Shown: one piece after another, positions 30,999 through 36,797 of the stretch
Position numbering within the stretch: the first letter of the stretch is position 1
Layout of the letters: each line of letters opens with the position of its first letter
IMG/VR virus record: IMGVR_UViG_3300009183_000197
Span: 1-36,797 of that record
Reading direction: 5' to 3' (one strand)
Length of the DNA: 36,797 nt
Source: a virus
Position numbers and translations under genes: made by a program
Notes under the pieces: model-generated
The model's database searches: none
What the model saw: only the letters and a program-made list of their open reading frames with translations
Told to the model about the DNA's origin: nothing

Positions 30999-31714
30999 CC
31001 AACACACCACGCACACTCGAGCCTGTCGAGAATATCCAGTGGATTGATTGCGACAAACTCGTAGCCAATCACTATAACCCAAACAGGGTTATGAATGCAG
31101 AAATGAACCTCATCGAGCGTTCTATCCTTCTGACTGGATGGATTCAACCGATTCTAGTCAATAAGAACAATGTCATTATTGACGGCTTCCATCGCTGGAC
31201 GCTCAGTCGCCTTTCCCCAAGCCTTCGCTCAAAGTATCATGGCAGAGTTCCCTGTGCCATCCTTGACATAACGGATGTTGAGGCTATGATTATTACGGTT
31301 AGAATTAATAGAGCCAAGGGTACGCACCTCGCTTTCCGCATGAGTGAGTATGTTCGTGAACTTGTTGAAACACACAAAATTCCCATGGACAAACTGGCTA
31401 CCGACATTGGTGCTACATTTGACGAAATTCAACTTTTAATGAGGGCGGATATGTTTGAAGCCAAAGATGTCCAAAACTGGGCATACTCTGAGGCTTGGTT
31501 TCCAGCAGAATCTGGAAGAACCAGAATACCAACACTTTGGGACTTTGTTGACGGCAAGGAAGTAATTGAAAATAATAAGAAACAAAACGAAGACTCTCTT
31601 AAGTGGTATTCCGAAATGGAAGAGGCAACCGAGGGTGGCATCGGCCTTGAGAAGGTCGTTGAAAAGGTGAAAAAGAAAAAGAAGAAGGAAAAGACAGAAG
31701 AGGAATCTGCTTGA
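30995..31714 (+). CDS. IbrB-like ParB-domain protein
   Basis: A 239-residue protein with a ParB N-terminal-like domain: IQWIDCDKLVANHYNPN at the start, SILLTGWIQPILV, IIDGFHRWTLSR (a ParB-type DGxHR motif) and an MIITVRINRAKGTH segment. ParB-like domains of this kind bind or cut nucleic acid or use CTP. The C-terminus is a Lys/Glu tail. ATG 30995 is in an ATGA overlap with the IbrA-like stop; an earlier ATG at 30941 would add 18 residues. The adjacency and order copy the ibrA-ibrB arrangement. The stop TGA is in TTGACA at 31711-31716. Confidence 0.75.
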   Translation: MTNTPRTLEPVENIQWIDCDKLVANHYNPNRVMNAEMNLIERSILLTGWIQPILVNKNNVIIDGFHRWTLSRLSPSLRSKYHGRVPCAILDITDVEAMIITVRINRAKGTHLAFRMSEYVRELVETHKIPMDKLATDIGATFDEIQLLMRADMFEAKDVQNWAYSEAWFPAESGRTRIPTLWDFVDGKEVIENNKKQNEDSLKWYSEMEEATEGGIGLEKVVEKVKKKKKKEKTEEESA

Positions 31715-31736
31715 CAATTTTTACATATCTGCTATC

Positions 31737-31961
31737 ATGTCTTTAATGAAAAACTCGTCCTGTTCGGTCGATGCCGCCGCAGTGTTGCTGGCTTGCCGTC
31801 CAGAAGTAATCCAAATGGCTATGGAAAACCGAGACCTTGTTGATGTCCTTTACAAGAGGATTGTTTACCTTGAAAAGGAAATCGCAGAAAGAGACCAAAA
31901 GGTTATTGACCTTTGCGATGGACTTAAAACTATAATTTCTCAAAAATATCAATATGAATAA
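31737..31961 (+). CDS. Small helical protein
   Basis: A 74-residue protein, mostly helical with a coiled-coil segment (DVLYKRIVYLEKEIAERDQK). TTGACA is 20 bases before the first ATG; TATCAT 16 bases after it overlaps this ATG, and the second in-frame ATG (31746, MKNSSC) lies where initiation from such a promoter would occur. The start is therefore uncertain between 31737 and 31746. Confidence 0.52.
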   Translation: MSLMKNSSCSVDAAAVLLACRPEVIQMAMENRDLVDVLYKRIVYLEKEIAERDQKVIDLCDGLKTIISQKYQYE

Positions 31962-32355
31962 CCCCAAAATAGTTCAAAACAAAGAATCACCAAATCCATT
32001 TATTGGAGGCAAAGCCCGTCCCGTTACAGACGAGCAAAAACTCCGAGGTGGCTACCTCGGAATCCCATCGGCTCGACTTGAGTTTCTGCTTCGTGCTGGA
32101 ACTGATTACGAGTTTGACGCCAATGGCAAGCGAATTGAAATTGAGCCACCAAAGTTGGACTCAACAGTTGTAACTAATCGTGAAAATCACCACATGATTA
32201 AGCCAGACCCCCGTGGTATCTTTTACCTTAAGGTCACTATTAACGGAAAAACCATAGTCAAGCCCTTGGACAAGGACGCTGAAAAAGCAAGGGTTATTAG
32301 AGATAAGCACTTAAAGGCACTTAATTTTGTGCCAAGTAGACATTCATCCAGATAG
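31954..32355 (+). CDS. Hypothetical protein with AP2/integrase-like C-terminal segment
   Basis: A 133-residue protein overlapping the previous gene by eight bases. The C-terminal part FYLKVTINGKTIVKPLDKDA followed by a basic helix (EKARVIRDKHLKALNF) resembles the three-strand-plus-helix AP2-like DNA-binding fold found in integrases and HNH endonucleases, although no catalytic part is present. The N-terminal half is polar. The call is tentative. Confidence 0.5.
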   Translation: MNNPKIVQNKESPNPFIGGKARPVTDEQKLRGGYLGIPSARLEFLLRAGTDYEFDANGKRIEIEPPKLDSTVVTNRENHHMIKPDPRGIFYLKVTINGKTIVKPLDKDAEKARVIRDKHLKALNFVPSRHSSR

Positions 32356-32597
32356 TGGCCGACTTCCCTAAATATAATATAACTATGAATATCCAACCAG
32401 ATTCAGAGTGTGATTATTGCGGGGACAAATCGTGGGCCTTTGCCACAGTTAATATTTCAAAAAGAGTTGACCTGTATACTGGCTCTACTTGCAAAATGTG
32501 GAGAGCATCAAGCACTTGTTTAAAGTGCAAGATGCTGTCTTATTGGCATGTAGACCCAGACCTTCCTTATGAAGAAGTTATCCAAGATGAAGGATGA
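32355..32597 (+). CDS. Small cysteine-rich, probably zinc-binding protein
   Basis: An 80-residue protein from GTG 32355, which overlaps the previous TAG by one base; ATG 32385 (MNIQPDSECDYCG) is an alternative. Two CxxC knuckles are visible, CDYC near residue 18 and CLKC near 57, with an extra Cys between, giving a likely four-cysteine zinc ribbon. Function unknown. Confidence 0.55.
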   Translation: MADFPKYNITMNIQPDSECDYCGDKSWAFATVNISKRVDLYTGSTCKMWRASSTCLKCKMLSYWHVDPDLPYEEVIQDEG

Positions 32598-32865
32598 CGA
32601 ACTGCCCAAGGTCGTTTATACGAAACTTGGGTCATCAAGGCCAAAACTCCGAAAGTGCGGAACTTCAAAGACCCCATTTGGGACTTGGGATAAGGGTTGC
32701 ATCAAAGTAGACCCACGGCAAGAACCTAGCGAAATGATTGACACGCTTGTGCATGAAATACTGCATGAGGCCCAGCCAGAAATAACTGAAGATGGCATTG
32801 AGCGTATATCTAACCTTATATCAAAAACGCTTTGGCGTGAAGGTTACAGAAAAGTTGAAATTTGA
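32587..32865 (+). CDS. Small HExxH metalloprotease-like protein
   Basis: A 92-residue protein with DTLVHEILHEAQPEITEDG around residue 55-70: an HExxH zinc motif followed after five residues by Glu, in the middle of two helices, resembling the minimal zincin fold of small phage SprT/ImmA-like proteins. The start ATG 32587 lies in the end of the previous gene; an earlier ATG at 32569 is possible. A peptidase role is inferred; size is small for an active enzyme. Confidence 0.6.
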   Translation: MKDDELPKVVYTKLGSSRPKLRKCGTSKTPFGTWDKGCIKVDPRQEPSEMIDTLVHEILHEAQPEITEDGIERISNLISKTLWREGYRKVEI

Positions 32866-32871
32866 ACTACA

Positions 32872-33138
32872 ATGAATAAAGACAGAATTAAAGACCTCCT
32901 TAGCAATGCCGACCCAAAGGCGTTAAGACTGGAACCAGCAGAAACTTTTGACGAAGCCATTATTGGCCTTTCTAGTGAGGGATTAATAGTCTACTCTGAG
33001 TCGAAGATACTTGTTTCTCTCCAAGAGAATGACGGAATGGACTATGACGAAGCCCTTGAATTCTATGAATACAACACCGTCAGAGGCATTGCATATGCGG
33101 GAAAGAAAGCCCCCATCATCGTCACACAAGAGCCTTGA
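32872..33138 (+). CDS. Small acidic hypothetical protein
   Basis: An 88-residue protein starting MNKDRIKDLLSNAD. Two segments, FDEAIIGLSSEGLIVYSESK and YDEALEFYEYNTVRGIAYAG, form an alpha/beta pattern. It is a typical small phage protein whose family is not assigned. It overlaps the SWIM gene by 44 bases. Confidence 0.6.
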   Translation: MNKDRIKDLLSNADPKALRLEPAETFDEAIIGLSSEGLIVYSESKILVSLQENDGMDYDEALEFYEYNTVRGIAYAGKKAPIIVTQEP

Positions 33139-33361
33139 GGTAGAGTTTTACGATTGCACACACAGGTTTTTGGTGTGGAGCGAATCCCGTGAGGATGTGG
33201 TGCACCTCGTTGACCTCCTCGAAAACGATGGTCGATACGAGTGCTCCTGCGAGGACTGGGAATACAGACAGGCTGACTACTTCTTATGGATGAAGCCATA
33301 TCAATGCAAGCATATAAATGCCTGTAAGGCATTTATGACAGCCAATAACATCTCTTTATGA
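33095..33361 (+). CDS. SWIM zinc-finger protein
   Basis: An 88-residue protein whose body begins with LEVEFYDCTHRFLVW. Residues ~49-78 contain CSC, a 20-residue helical insert and CKH, i.e. the CxC-x(n)-CxH pattern of SWIM zinc fingers, which bind DNA or protein partners. The first ~12 residues overlap the previous gene; the exact start is uncertain but the zinc motif lies well inside. It ends in an ATGA overlap with the next small gene. Confidence 0.62.
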   Translation: MRERKPPSSSHKSLEVEFYDCTHRFLVWSESREDVVHLVDLLENDGRYECSCEDWEYRQADYFLWMKPYQCKHINACKAFMTANNISL

Positions 33362-33528
33362 ACATAGTAAACTTTACGACCATAATTGTCCCCTCGATAG
33401 CCACACTTGCTTATTTTGTAGCAGGGTGCGGCAACATTCTAATTAAAAACTACCCACTGGCTGGCATGTGGTTTTTTTACTCTGGGGCCAATATTTGTTT
33501 ACTATTAATGGTATGGCAAAAGAAATAG
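33358..33528 (+). CDS. Small two-span membrane protein
   Basis: A 56-residue ORF in an ATGA overlap with the SWIM gene. Hydrophobic segments at ~5-25 (FTTIIVPSIATLAYFVAGCG) and ~34-50 (LAGMWFFYSGANICLLLM) with a short polar loop between. Overlap on both sides supports translational coupling. Confidence 0.5.
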   Translation: MNIVNFTTIIVPSIATLAYFVAGCGNILIKNYPLAGMWFFYSGANICLLLMVWQKK

Positions 33529-33644
33529 ACCCAGATGAAGAAGATAATGATTCAGGATGGTCGTCTTCAGACGACTATGATGAAGATAGCCAAGAGTACT
33601 GGTTTGACGAGGATTATGATATTGATGATGATGTGCTTAGATAA
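33513..33644 (+). CDS. Small, very acidic protein
   Basis: A 43-residue ORF starting MAKEIDPDEEDNDSGW; more than a third is Asp or Glu, with several Tyr. It overlaps the membrane-protein gene by 16 bases. Its composition resembles DNA-mimic or disordered acidic phage proteins, but this is only a resemblance. Confidence 0.45.
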   Translation: MAKEIDPDEEDNDSGWSSSDDYDEDSQEYWFDEDYDIDDDVLR

Positions 33645-33837
33645 GGTCGCACATGCCTTACGGCAGTGCTTGTAAAGCGATTAAGAATCAATTATAAACA
33701 CCTTCTTTGTTTGTGTCAAGCATATTCGCAAGTGCATGCTTATTGATACTGAGACTCATTCTCAATAAGAATAAAATGAAACTTGGTGCTTGCTTTTTTT
33801 AAAAAAGTGTCCATACTGCATCTTATCAATCAAAAAC
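33645..33837. other. Noncoding structured intergenic region
   Basis: No plausible gene in 193 bases. It holds a hairpin at 33649-33669 (GCAC-TGCC/GGCA-GTGC with a one-base bulge and loop TTAC), a leftward consensus promoter (33691-33719), an 8-bp inverted repeat CTTATTGA/TCAATAAG (33739-33746, 33762-33769), and a T7A6 tract (33794-33806). It separates two rightward gene groups and may contain a small RNA or leader. Confidence 0.6.
33691..33719 (-). promoter_or_regulatory. Perfect consensus sigma70 promoter pointing left
   Basis: On the minus strand: TTGACA (33719-33714), 17-base spacer, TATAAT (33696-33691). Both hexamers and the spacing are ideal. Initiation would be near 33684, reading into the hairpin at 33669-33649 and then antisense to the acidic and SWIM genes. 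No minus-strand gene is seen downstream. Confidence 0.8.
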
Positions 33838-34182
33838 ATGACACACGACTTTGAAATCGACTCGTTTGAATACGAGGGCAACTTCTACTCCATTGAGGTC
33901 TCCGTTGAATACGAAGTAGACAACGATGGGATTGGGGCATACGAGTATTGGGGGGCTAAGTGCAATGATGCTGGTACTGACTATGCGTCCGCCACGGGAT
34001 GGTCAATTACGGCCTCCCTTTGCCACCCAGACGGCACAACGGAGGAGGTGGCTGACAATGTCCTCAGTCTGCGTCTTGAGGACGCCATTTCGGATGTAGT
34101 CTACAAGGAGATGGAGAATGTAGACATCTCGGACGGGAATGACGACTATGACGACCCTCGGGATGATTACTGCGGGGATTGA
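33838..34182 (+). CDS. Acidic hypothetical protein
   Basis: A 114-residue protein starting MTHDFEIDSFEYEGNF. An alpha/beta N-terminal part (YSIEVSVEYEVDNDGIG, WSITASLCHPDG) is followed by a helix and a strongly acidic tail (DISDGNDDYDDPRDDY). ATG 33838 is preferred over 33790, which would add a Lys/Cys-rich piece lying in the T-tract. Function unknown. Confidence 0.6.
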   Translation: MTHDFEIDSFEYEGNFYSIEVSVEYEVDNDGIGAYEYWGAKCNDAGTDYASATGWSITASLCHPDGTTEEVADNVLSLRLEDAISDVVYKEMENVDISDGNDDYDDPRDDYCGD

Positions 34183-34229
34183 ATATTTTCGCTTGACAGA
34201 CGCTAAAAAATGTGCATTCTGTATGTCCA

Positions 34230-34499
34230 ATGACGAATACCCCAGAAACCATCGAATCACTCAAGGCTGAAAACGCCAAACTTGAAGAAAAGTGCGTCCA
34301 CATGAGACGCAAGATTCAAACTCTAATTTTACGAGGAAGCAAACTTATTGATGGGTATCAAAAGAAGAAGGTTCCAGAACAGGTAGACATTGACAAGTGG
34401 TATTCTTCATTCCTTATGCTTCCAACATACACTTGGGAAGAAAGCCAAGAAGCCAACAAGTGGGTCGATGAATTTATGAAATCCGACCGATATATTTAA
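34230..34499 (+). CDS. Small coiled-coil protein
   Basis: An 89-residue protein starting MTNTPETIESLKAENAKLEE with a heptad-bearing first half and a helical tryptophan-containing second half. Two starts are possible: ATG 34230, 31 bases after TTGACA (34193-34198), or GTG 34212, exactly 13 bases after it as at several other genes. One of a series of small coiled-coil proteins at the end of the window. Confidence 0.58.
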   Translation: MTNTPETIESLKAENAKLEEKCVHMRRKIQTLILRGSKLIDGYQKKKVPEQVDIDKWYSSFLMLPTYTWEESQEANKWVDEFMKSDRYI

Positions 34500-34532
34500 T
34501 TTTAACCCCAAATAATAATAAACACAAATACC

Positions 34533-34739
34533 ATGGCCTCACCAACAAAGACCACATATATTAAGACCTCCACCATCCGCAAGTTCGCCAAGTCTCACGG
34601 CAAGCGAATTTCGGCAGAATTCGCCATGGCACTAGACCGCTATGTTGAACAGAAGGTTCTCCTTGCTTGCAAGGAGCACAACGGAGGCAAGAAGACCCTT
34701 GATGCCGCCGTTGCAGGTTACATTATCGGCAATTCTTAA
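34533..34739 (+). CDS. Small histone-fold-like protein
   Basis: A 68-residue protein: IRKFAKSHGKRISAEF, a long helix (AMALDRYVEQKVLLACKEH) and GGKKTLDAAVAGYII. The order helix, RIS, long helix, KKT, short helix recalls archaeal-type histones (helix, RVS, long helix, RKT, helix), though the central helix is about five residues shorter. The composition is basic. If the fold is right it would be a small DNA-binding or DNA-compacting protein. The G-free leader of more than 30 bases resembles that of the gene at 6546. Codon choice is more C-ending than in its neighbours, as in the capsid gene, suggesting high expression. Confidence 0.5.
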   Translation: MASPTKTTYIKTSTIRKFAKSHGKRISAEFAMALDRYVEQKVLLACKEHNGGKKTLDAAVAGYIIGNS

Positions 34740-34987
34740 TGTCAAGCAAAGCGGCTAAGAAAGAATTAAACAAGCCGCCAAGATGGACTTATTGTTTCCA
34801 AACAAAAAAGTACGAAATAAATGAAACCAGAAATGGAATTATTTACAAAAATACTCTTGACGAAAGCCAATGGCTGTGCATGATGAATGCATGCAATGAC
34901 TCCTTTGACAGGGAGCAATGGCTTATTAAAAACAACAAACAACCAAAACCAACAAAAAATGTTTCAAAAACTAAAAGACTTGTTTAA
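34739..34987 (+). CDS. Small basic hypothetical protein
   Basis: An 82-residue protein in a TAATG overlap with the histone-like gene. Strands around YCFQTKKYEINETRNGIIY, a helix near SQWLCMMNACNDSFDREQW and a lysine-rich tail (KQPKPTKNVSKTKRL). Coupled to the previous gene; not recognised. Confidence 0.52.
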   Translation: MSSKAAKKELNKPPRWTYCFQTKKYEINETRNGIIYKNTLDESQWLCMMNACNDSFDREQWLIKNNKQPKPTKNVSKTKRLV

Positions 34988-35255
34988 TTCTCCGTCCAAA
35001 AGCGACATGCGATTGGTTCATGCAAAGATGTGCGGCATCCTTGAAGAGCGTGAAAAGACCATCAAGGACAAAGATGGTGTCATTGCTGACATGCAGAAAA
35101 ACGGTGGATACGGATACCGTGCCCAGCACATTGAGTTTCTCAACAAAGAGGTTCTCCGCCTTGGAGACATGTGCCGTGAACTTTCTCGAAACAATGAGAA
35201 ATTGCATGCAGAAAACATGGAACTCTCACTTGTTCAAAAGAAGAAAAAGAAATAA
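34959..35255 (+). CDS. Small coiled-coil protein
   Basis: A 98-residue protein from ATG 34959 (MFQKLKDLFNS), overlapping the previous gene by 29 bases. The C-terminal half is coiled coil (EFLNKEVLRLGDMCREL, NNEKLHAENMELS) ending in six lysines out of the last residues. It belongs to the local series of heptad-repeat proteins. Confidence 0.55.
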   Translation: MFQKLKDLFNSPSKSDMRLVHAKMCGILEEREKTIKDKDGVIADMQKNGGYGYRAQHIEFLNKEVLRLGDMCRELSRNNEKLHAENMELSLVQKKKKK

Positions 35256-35256
35256 C

Positions 35257-35562
35257 ATGGAATACCCACTACCAAGAAAGTTTAGCATTTCTGGCGATTT
35301 TGTTACTACAAAGGCATCAGATGATGCAATCTCTGGCTTTTGGATTCGTGGTGATGAATACCAAGACCACCTCACGGTGGTCAAGGCTAATCACCAAGAG
35401 CAGGTTGCTCAATTGACCCAAGAGATAGTTGCTCTTCGTGTTGCTGGAGATAAACTTGCTTCTGCTACGGCAAAGTTTGTTTGCTCTAAGCACTACAAGA
35501 CCGAACTAACTGATTGGTCAAAGGCTCGTGGCCTTGACTCTGATGTGAGGGGCAAGCAGTGA
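35257..35562 (+). CDS. Small coiled-coil protein
   Basis: A 101-residue protein starting MEYPLPRKFSISGDFV, one base after the previous stop. The middle is coiled coil (VVKANHQEQVAQLTQEIVAL). The stop overlaps the next GTG start (GTGA). Function unknown. Confidence 0.52.
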   Translation: MEYPLPRKFSISGDFVTTKASDDAISGFWIRGDEYQDHLTVVKANHQEQVAQLTQEIVALRVAGDKLASATAKFVCSKHYKTELTDWSKARGLDSDVRGKQ

Positions 35563-35765
35563 GAGACGAACCCATTGAGGTTACTTTCATTGCTGAGTCC
35601 TTGCTACTTGAGCAAGTTGAAAAGCATAACAAGTTAAAGGCAGAGGTAATCAACTTTATCTCTATGATTAATGTTTATGCAACCTTTAAGGACGAACAAG
35701 CACGAATGGACTGCCAAGAGGCTCGTTTCCGCCTGTCTGAAATGTGCGAGGGATATAAGCAATGA
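35559..35765 (+). CDS. Small helical protein
   Basis: A 68-residue protein from GTG 35559, overlapping both neighbours by four bases (GTGA and ATGA). Helices such as ESLLLEQVEKHNKLKAEVIN and EQARMDCQEARFRLSEMC. The two four-base overlaps support it as a real coupled gene. Not recognised. Confidence 0.52.
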   Translation: MRDEPIEVTFIAESLLLEQVEKHNKLKAEVINFISMINVYATFKDEQARMDCQEARFRLSEMCEGYKQ

Positions 35766-36268
35766 TAGAAGTAAAGGTATACAACATCAATGTGGAAGAC
35801 ATTAACAAGTCTAACTCCAATACTCAAGGCACTTACCCAATGGTTGAGTATCAGTTTTACGGCTTTCTCATGGATGAGATTCAGTTGGTCAATGAGCAGA
35901 ACAAAACGCTTAAGCACGAACGCATCCACGATTTCAATCAGATTGGTGGACTTCAAGAGGAAAACGCCCGCCTCAAGGCAGAGAACGAGCGGCTGACGGA
36001 TTTCACAACCCGCACTATCATTCCAAATGGAATCCTGCAATCCGAGGTCAATCAACTAAAGATTGAACTTGCTGACGCACAGGAGTCTTATCACATTATT
36101 AACGAAATAATTGCAAGCGAGCGAAATGTTCACAGGACTAATACTGCGATGCTAAAAGACCAGATAGATGGACTATATATAGAAAACCGTCTTCTTGGAG
36201 AACGAGTGCTGGCTTATCAAAGACTTAAACAACTAAATGACATATCCAGACCATCCGATGAAGCGTAA
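35762..36268 (+). CDS. Coiled-coil protein
   Basis: A 168-residue protein. After a small N-terminal strand region (MIEVKVYNINVEDIN), residues ~40-160 are coiled coil with GLQEENARLKAENERLTDF and IENRLLGERVLAYQRL. It is the largest of the heptad series and is probably oligomeric. Role unknown; no catalytic motif. Confidence 0.57.
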   Translation: MIEVKVYNINVEDINKSNSNTQGTYPMVEYQFYGFLMDEIQLVNEQNKTLKHERIHDFNQIGGLQEENARLKAENERLTDFTTRTIIPNGILQSEVNQLKIELADAQESYHIINEIIASERNVHRTNTAMLKDQIDGLYIENRLLGERVLAYQRLKQLNDISRPSDEA

Positions 36269-36506
36269 GGCGATTGAAAACGCCAACAAGGTCATTGAGT
36301 TAAGAAACGAAAACACCATTCTCAAAGATGATTTAAAGAAACTTACCGAATGGTCTGATGGTGCAAAGCGTCTATTGGATAATTATGTTAAATTAATATT
36401 TGACAAGGACGACCGTTCTTACAAGATGGAGCAAGAGTTGAAATCTGCTAAGGCTGAAATTAACAGGCTCAAGTCAATAGAAGTAACTAATAGACCAAAT
36501 GGGTAA
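36237..36506 (+). CDS. Small coiled-coil protein
   Basis: An 89-residue protein with NANKVIELRNENTILKDDLK and YKMEQELKSAKAEINRLKS heptads. The first ATG (36237) overlaps the previous gene by 32 bases; ATG 36258 (MKRKAIEN) is equally possible. Overlaps the next start by eight bases. Confidence 0.53.
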   Translation: MTYPDHPMKRKAIENANKVIELRNENTILKDDLKKLTEWSDGAKRLLDNYVKLIFDKDDRSYKMEQELKSAKAEINRLKSIEVTNRPNG

Positions 36507-36797
36507 GTGTGGATACAAGCAAGGTGAAACATTGCTGGCCGTTCGCATCGCCCACAAGAAAGGCATTACGCTTCAAGAACTTAGCAGGGTTACGGGTAAA
36601 TCGGTTCATGCAATAAGGTCTTCTGGTCGTCTTGTTGGCATAAAACTTAAGTCAGAATTTAATAAAAAAGAATACCGAAGCCTTAAAGATAAACTTTATA
36701 ATATAGACACAGGTCAATATACTGCTGGCGAACTTGCTCAAATCCTTGACACTGGGAAGGGGACTGTATACTCTCTATGCACAAGATACGACCTTCC
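36499..36797 (+). CDS. Helix-turn-helix protein (partial at window end)
   Basis: An open frame of about 99 codons from ATG 36499 running past the window end. It starts MGKCGYKQGETLLAVR. Two HTH-like stretches are visible: GITLQELSRVTGKSVHAIRS near residue 25-45 and YTAGELAQILDTGKGTVYSL near 74-93. Probably a small DNA-binding regulator; its end is not visible. Confidence 0.55.
   Translation, partial: MGKCGYKQGETLLAVRIAHKKGITLQELSRVTGKSVHAIRSSGRLVGIKLKSEFNKKEYRSLKDKLYNIDTGQYTAGELAQILDTGKGTVYSLCTRYDL

Noticed and set aside
33645-33720. Possible tRNA or tRNA-like RNA in the noncoding region
   Set aside because: One hairpin is present, but no cloverleaf, anticodon arm or T-loop can be drawn.
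1-36797. CRISPR arrays, insertion sequences, integrase and attachment sites
   Set aside because: No regularly spaced repeats, transposase or recombinase motifs, or long terminal repeats were found by eye; the AP2-like segment at 31954 has no catalytic domain.

Overview
The window is a contiguous 36.8 kb piece of a tailed double-stranded DNA phage (Caudoviricetes, or a prophage of one). It carries a lambda-type head gene order, then tail, fibre and lysis genes, then a dense run of small accessory genes. Almost everything reads on the + strand; the only convincing minus-strand gene is at 27625-27945. The host cannot be named. A lipoprotein with C-terminal membrane spans that looks like a spanin suggests a diderm (Gram-negative) host. 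Start codons mostly lack a Shine-Dalgarno sequence; they sit behind A/T-rich, G-poor leaders or behind a TTGACA hexamer at a fixed distance, so SD-independent initiation is likely.

Layout. 1-5219: end of the large terminase, a small gene, a JAB/MPN-like protein, a small basic protein, a gpW-like head completion protein, portal, and an S49 (gpC-like) prohead protease. 5282-8558: charged coiled-coil scaffold candidate, very basic protein, major capsid protein. The capsid gene is framed by two rho-independent terminators with its own promoter-like element. 8635-11448: four consecutive proteins, three clearly and one weakly sharing an N-terminal module; the last is a 659-aa structural protein. 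11494-16558: head-tail connector, tail completion and terminator candidates, tube candidate, assembly chaperone, and a 751-aa tape measure. 16578-25582: tail tip, CBM-like and fibre proteins, including two tandem paralogous fibres. 25575-27535: two small genes, then a lysis cassette (u-spanin candidate, holin candidate, second membrane protein) without a recognisable endolysin, closed by terminators at 27577-27625.

27625-28061 is a divergent regulatory region: a minus-strand gene faces away from the rightward accessory operon, and both sides carry the same 15-base TTGACA-containing motif. 28062-33644 holds membrane, HTH and zinc proteins and an IbrA/IbrB-like pair (PAPS-reductase-fold PP-loop enzyme plus ParB-like protein). 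33645-33837 is noncoding and holds a perfect consensus sigma70 promoter pointing left where no gene is seen. 33838 to the end encodes small acidic, histone-fold-like and coiled-coil proteins and a truncated HTH protein.

The strongest candidates for something undescribed are the TTGACA-N13-start-codon arrangement found at many genes on both strands, the shared N-terminal module family after the capsid gene, the divergent operator-like 15-mers, and the orphan leftward promoter. Functions rest on motifs and gene order read by eye; no database search was possible.
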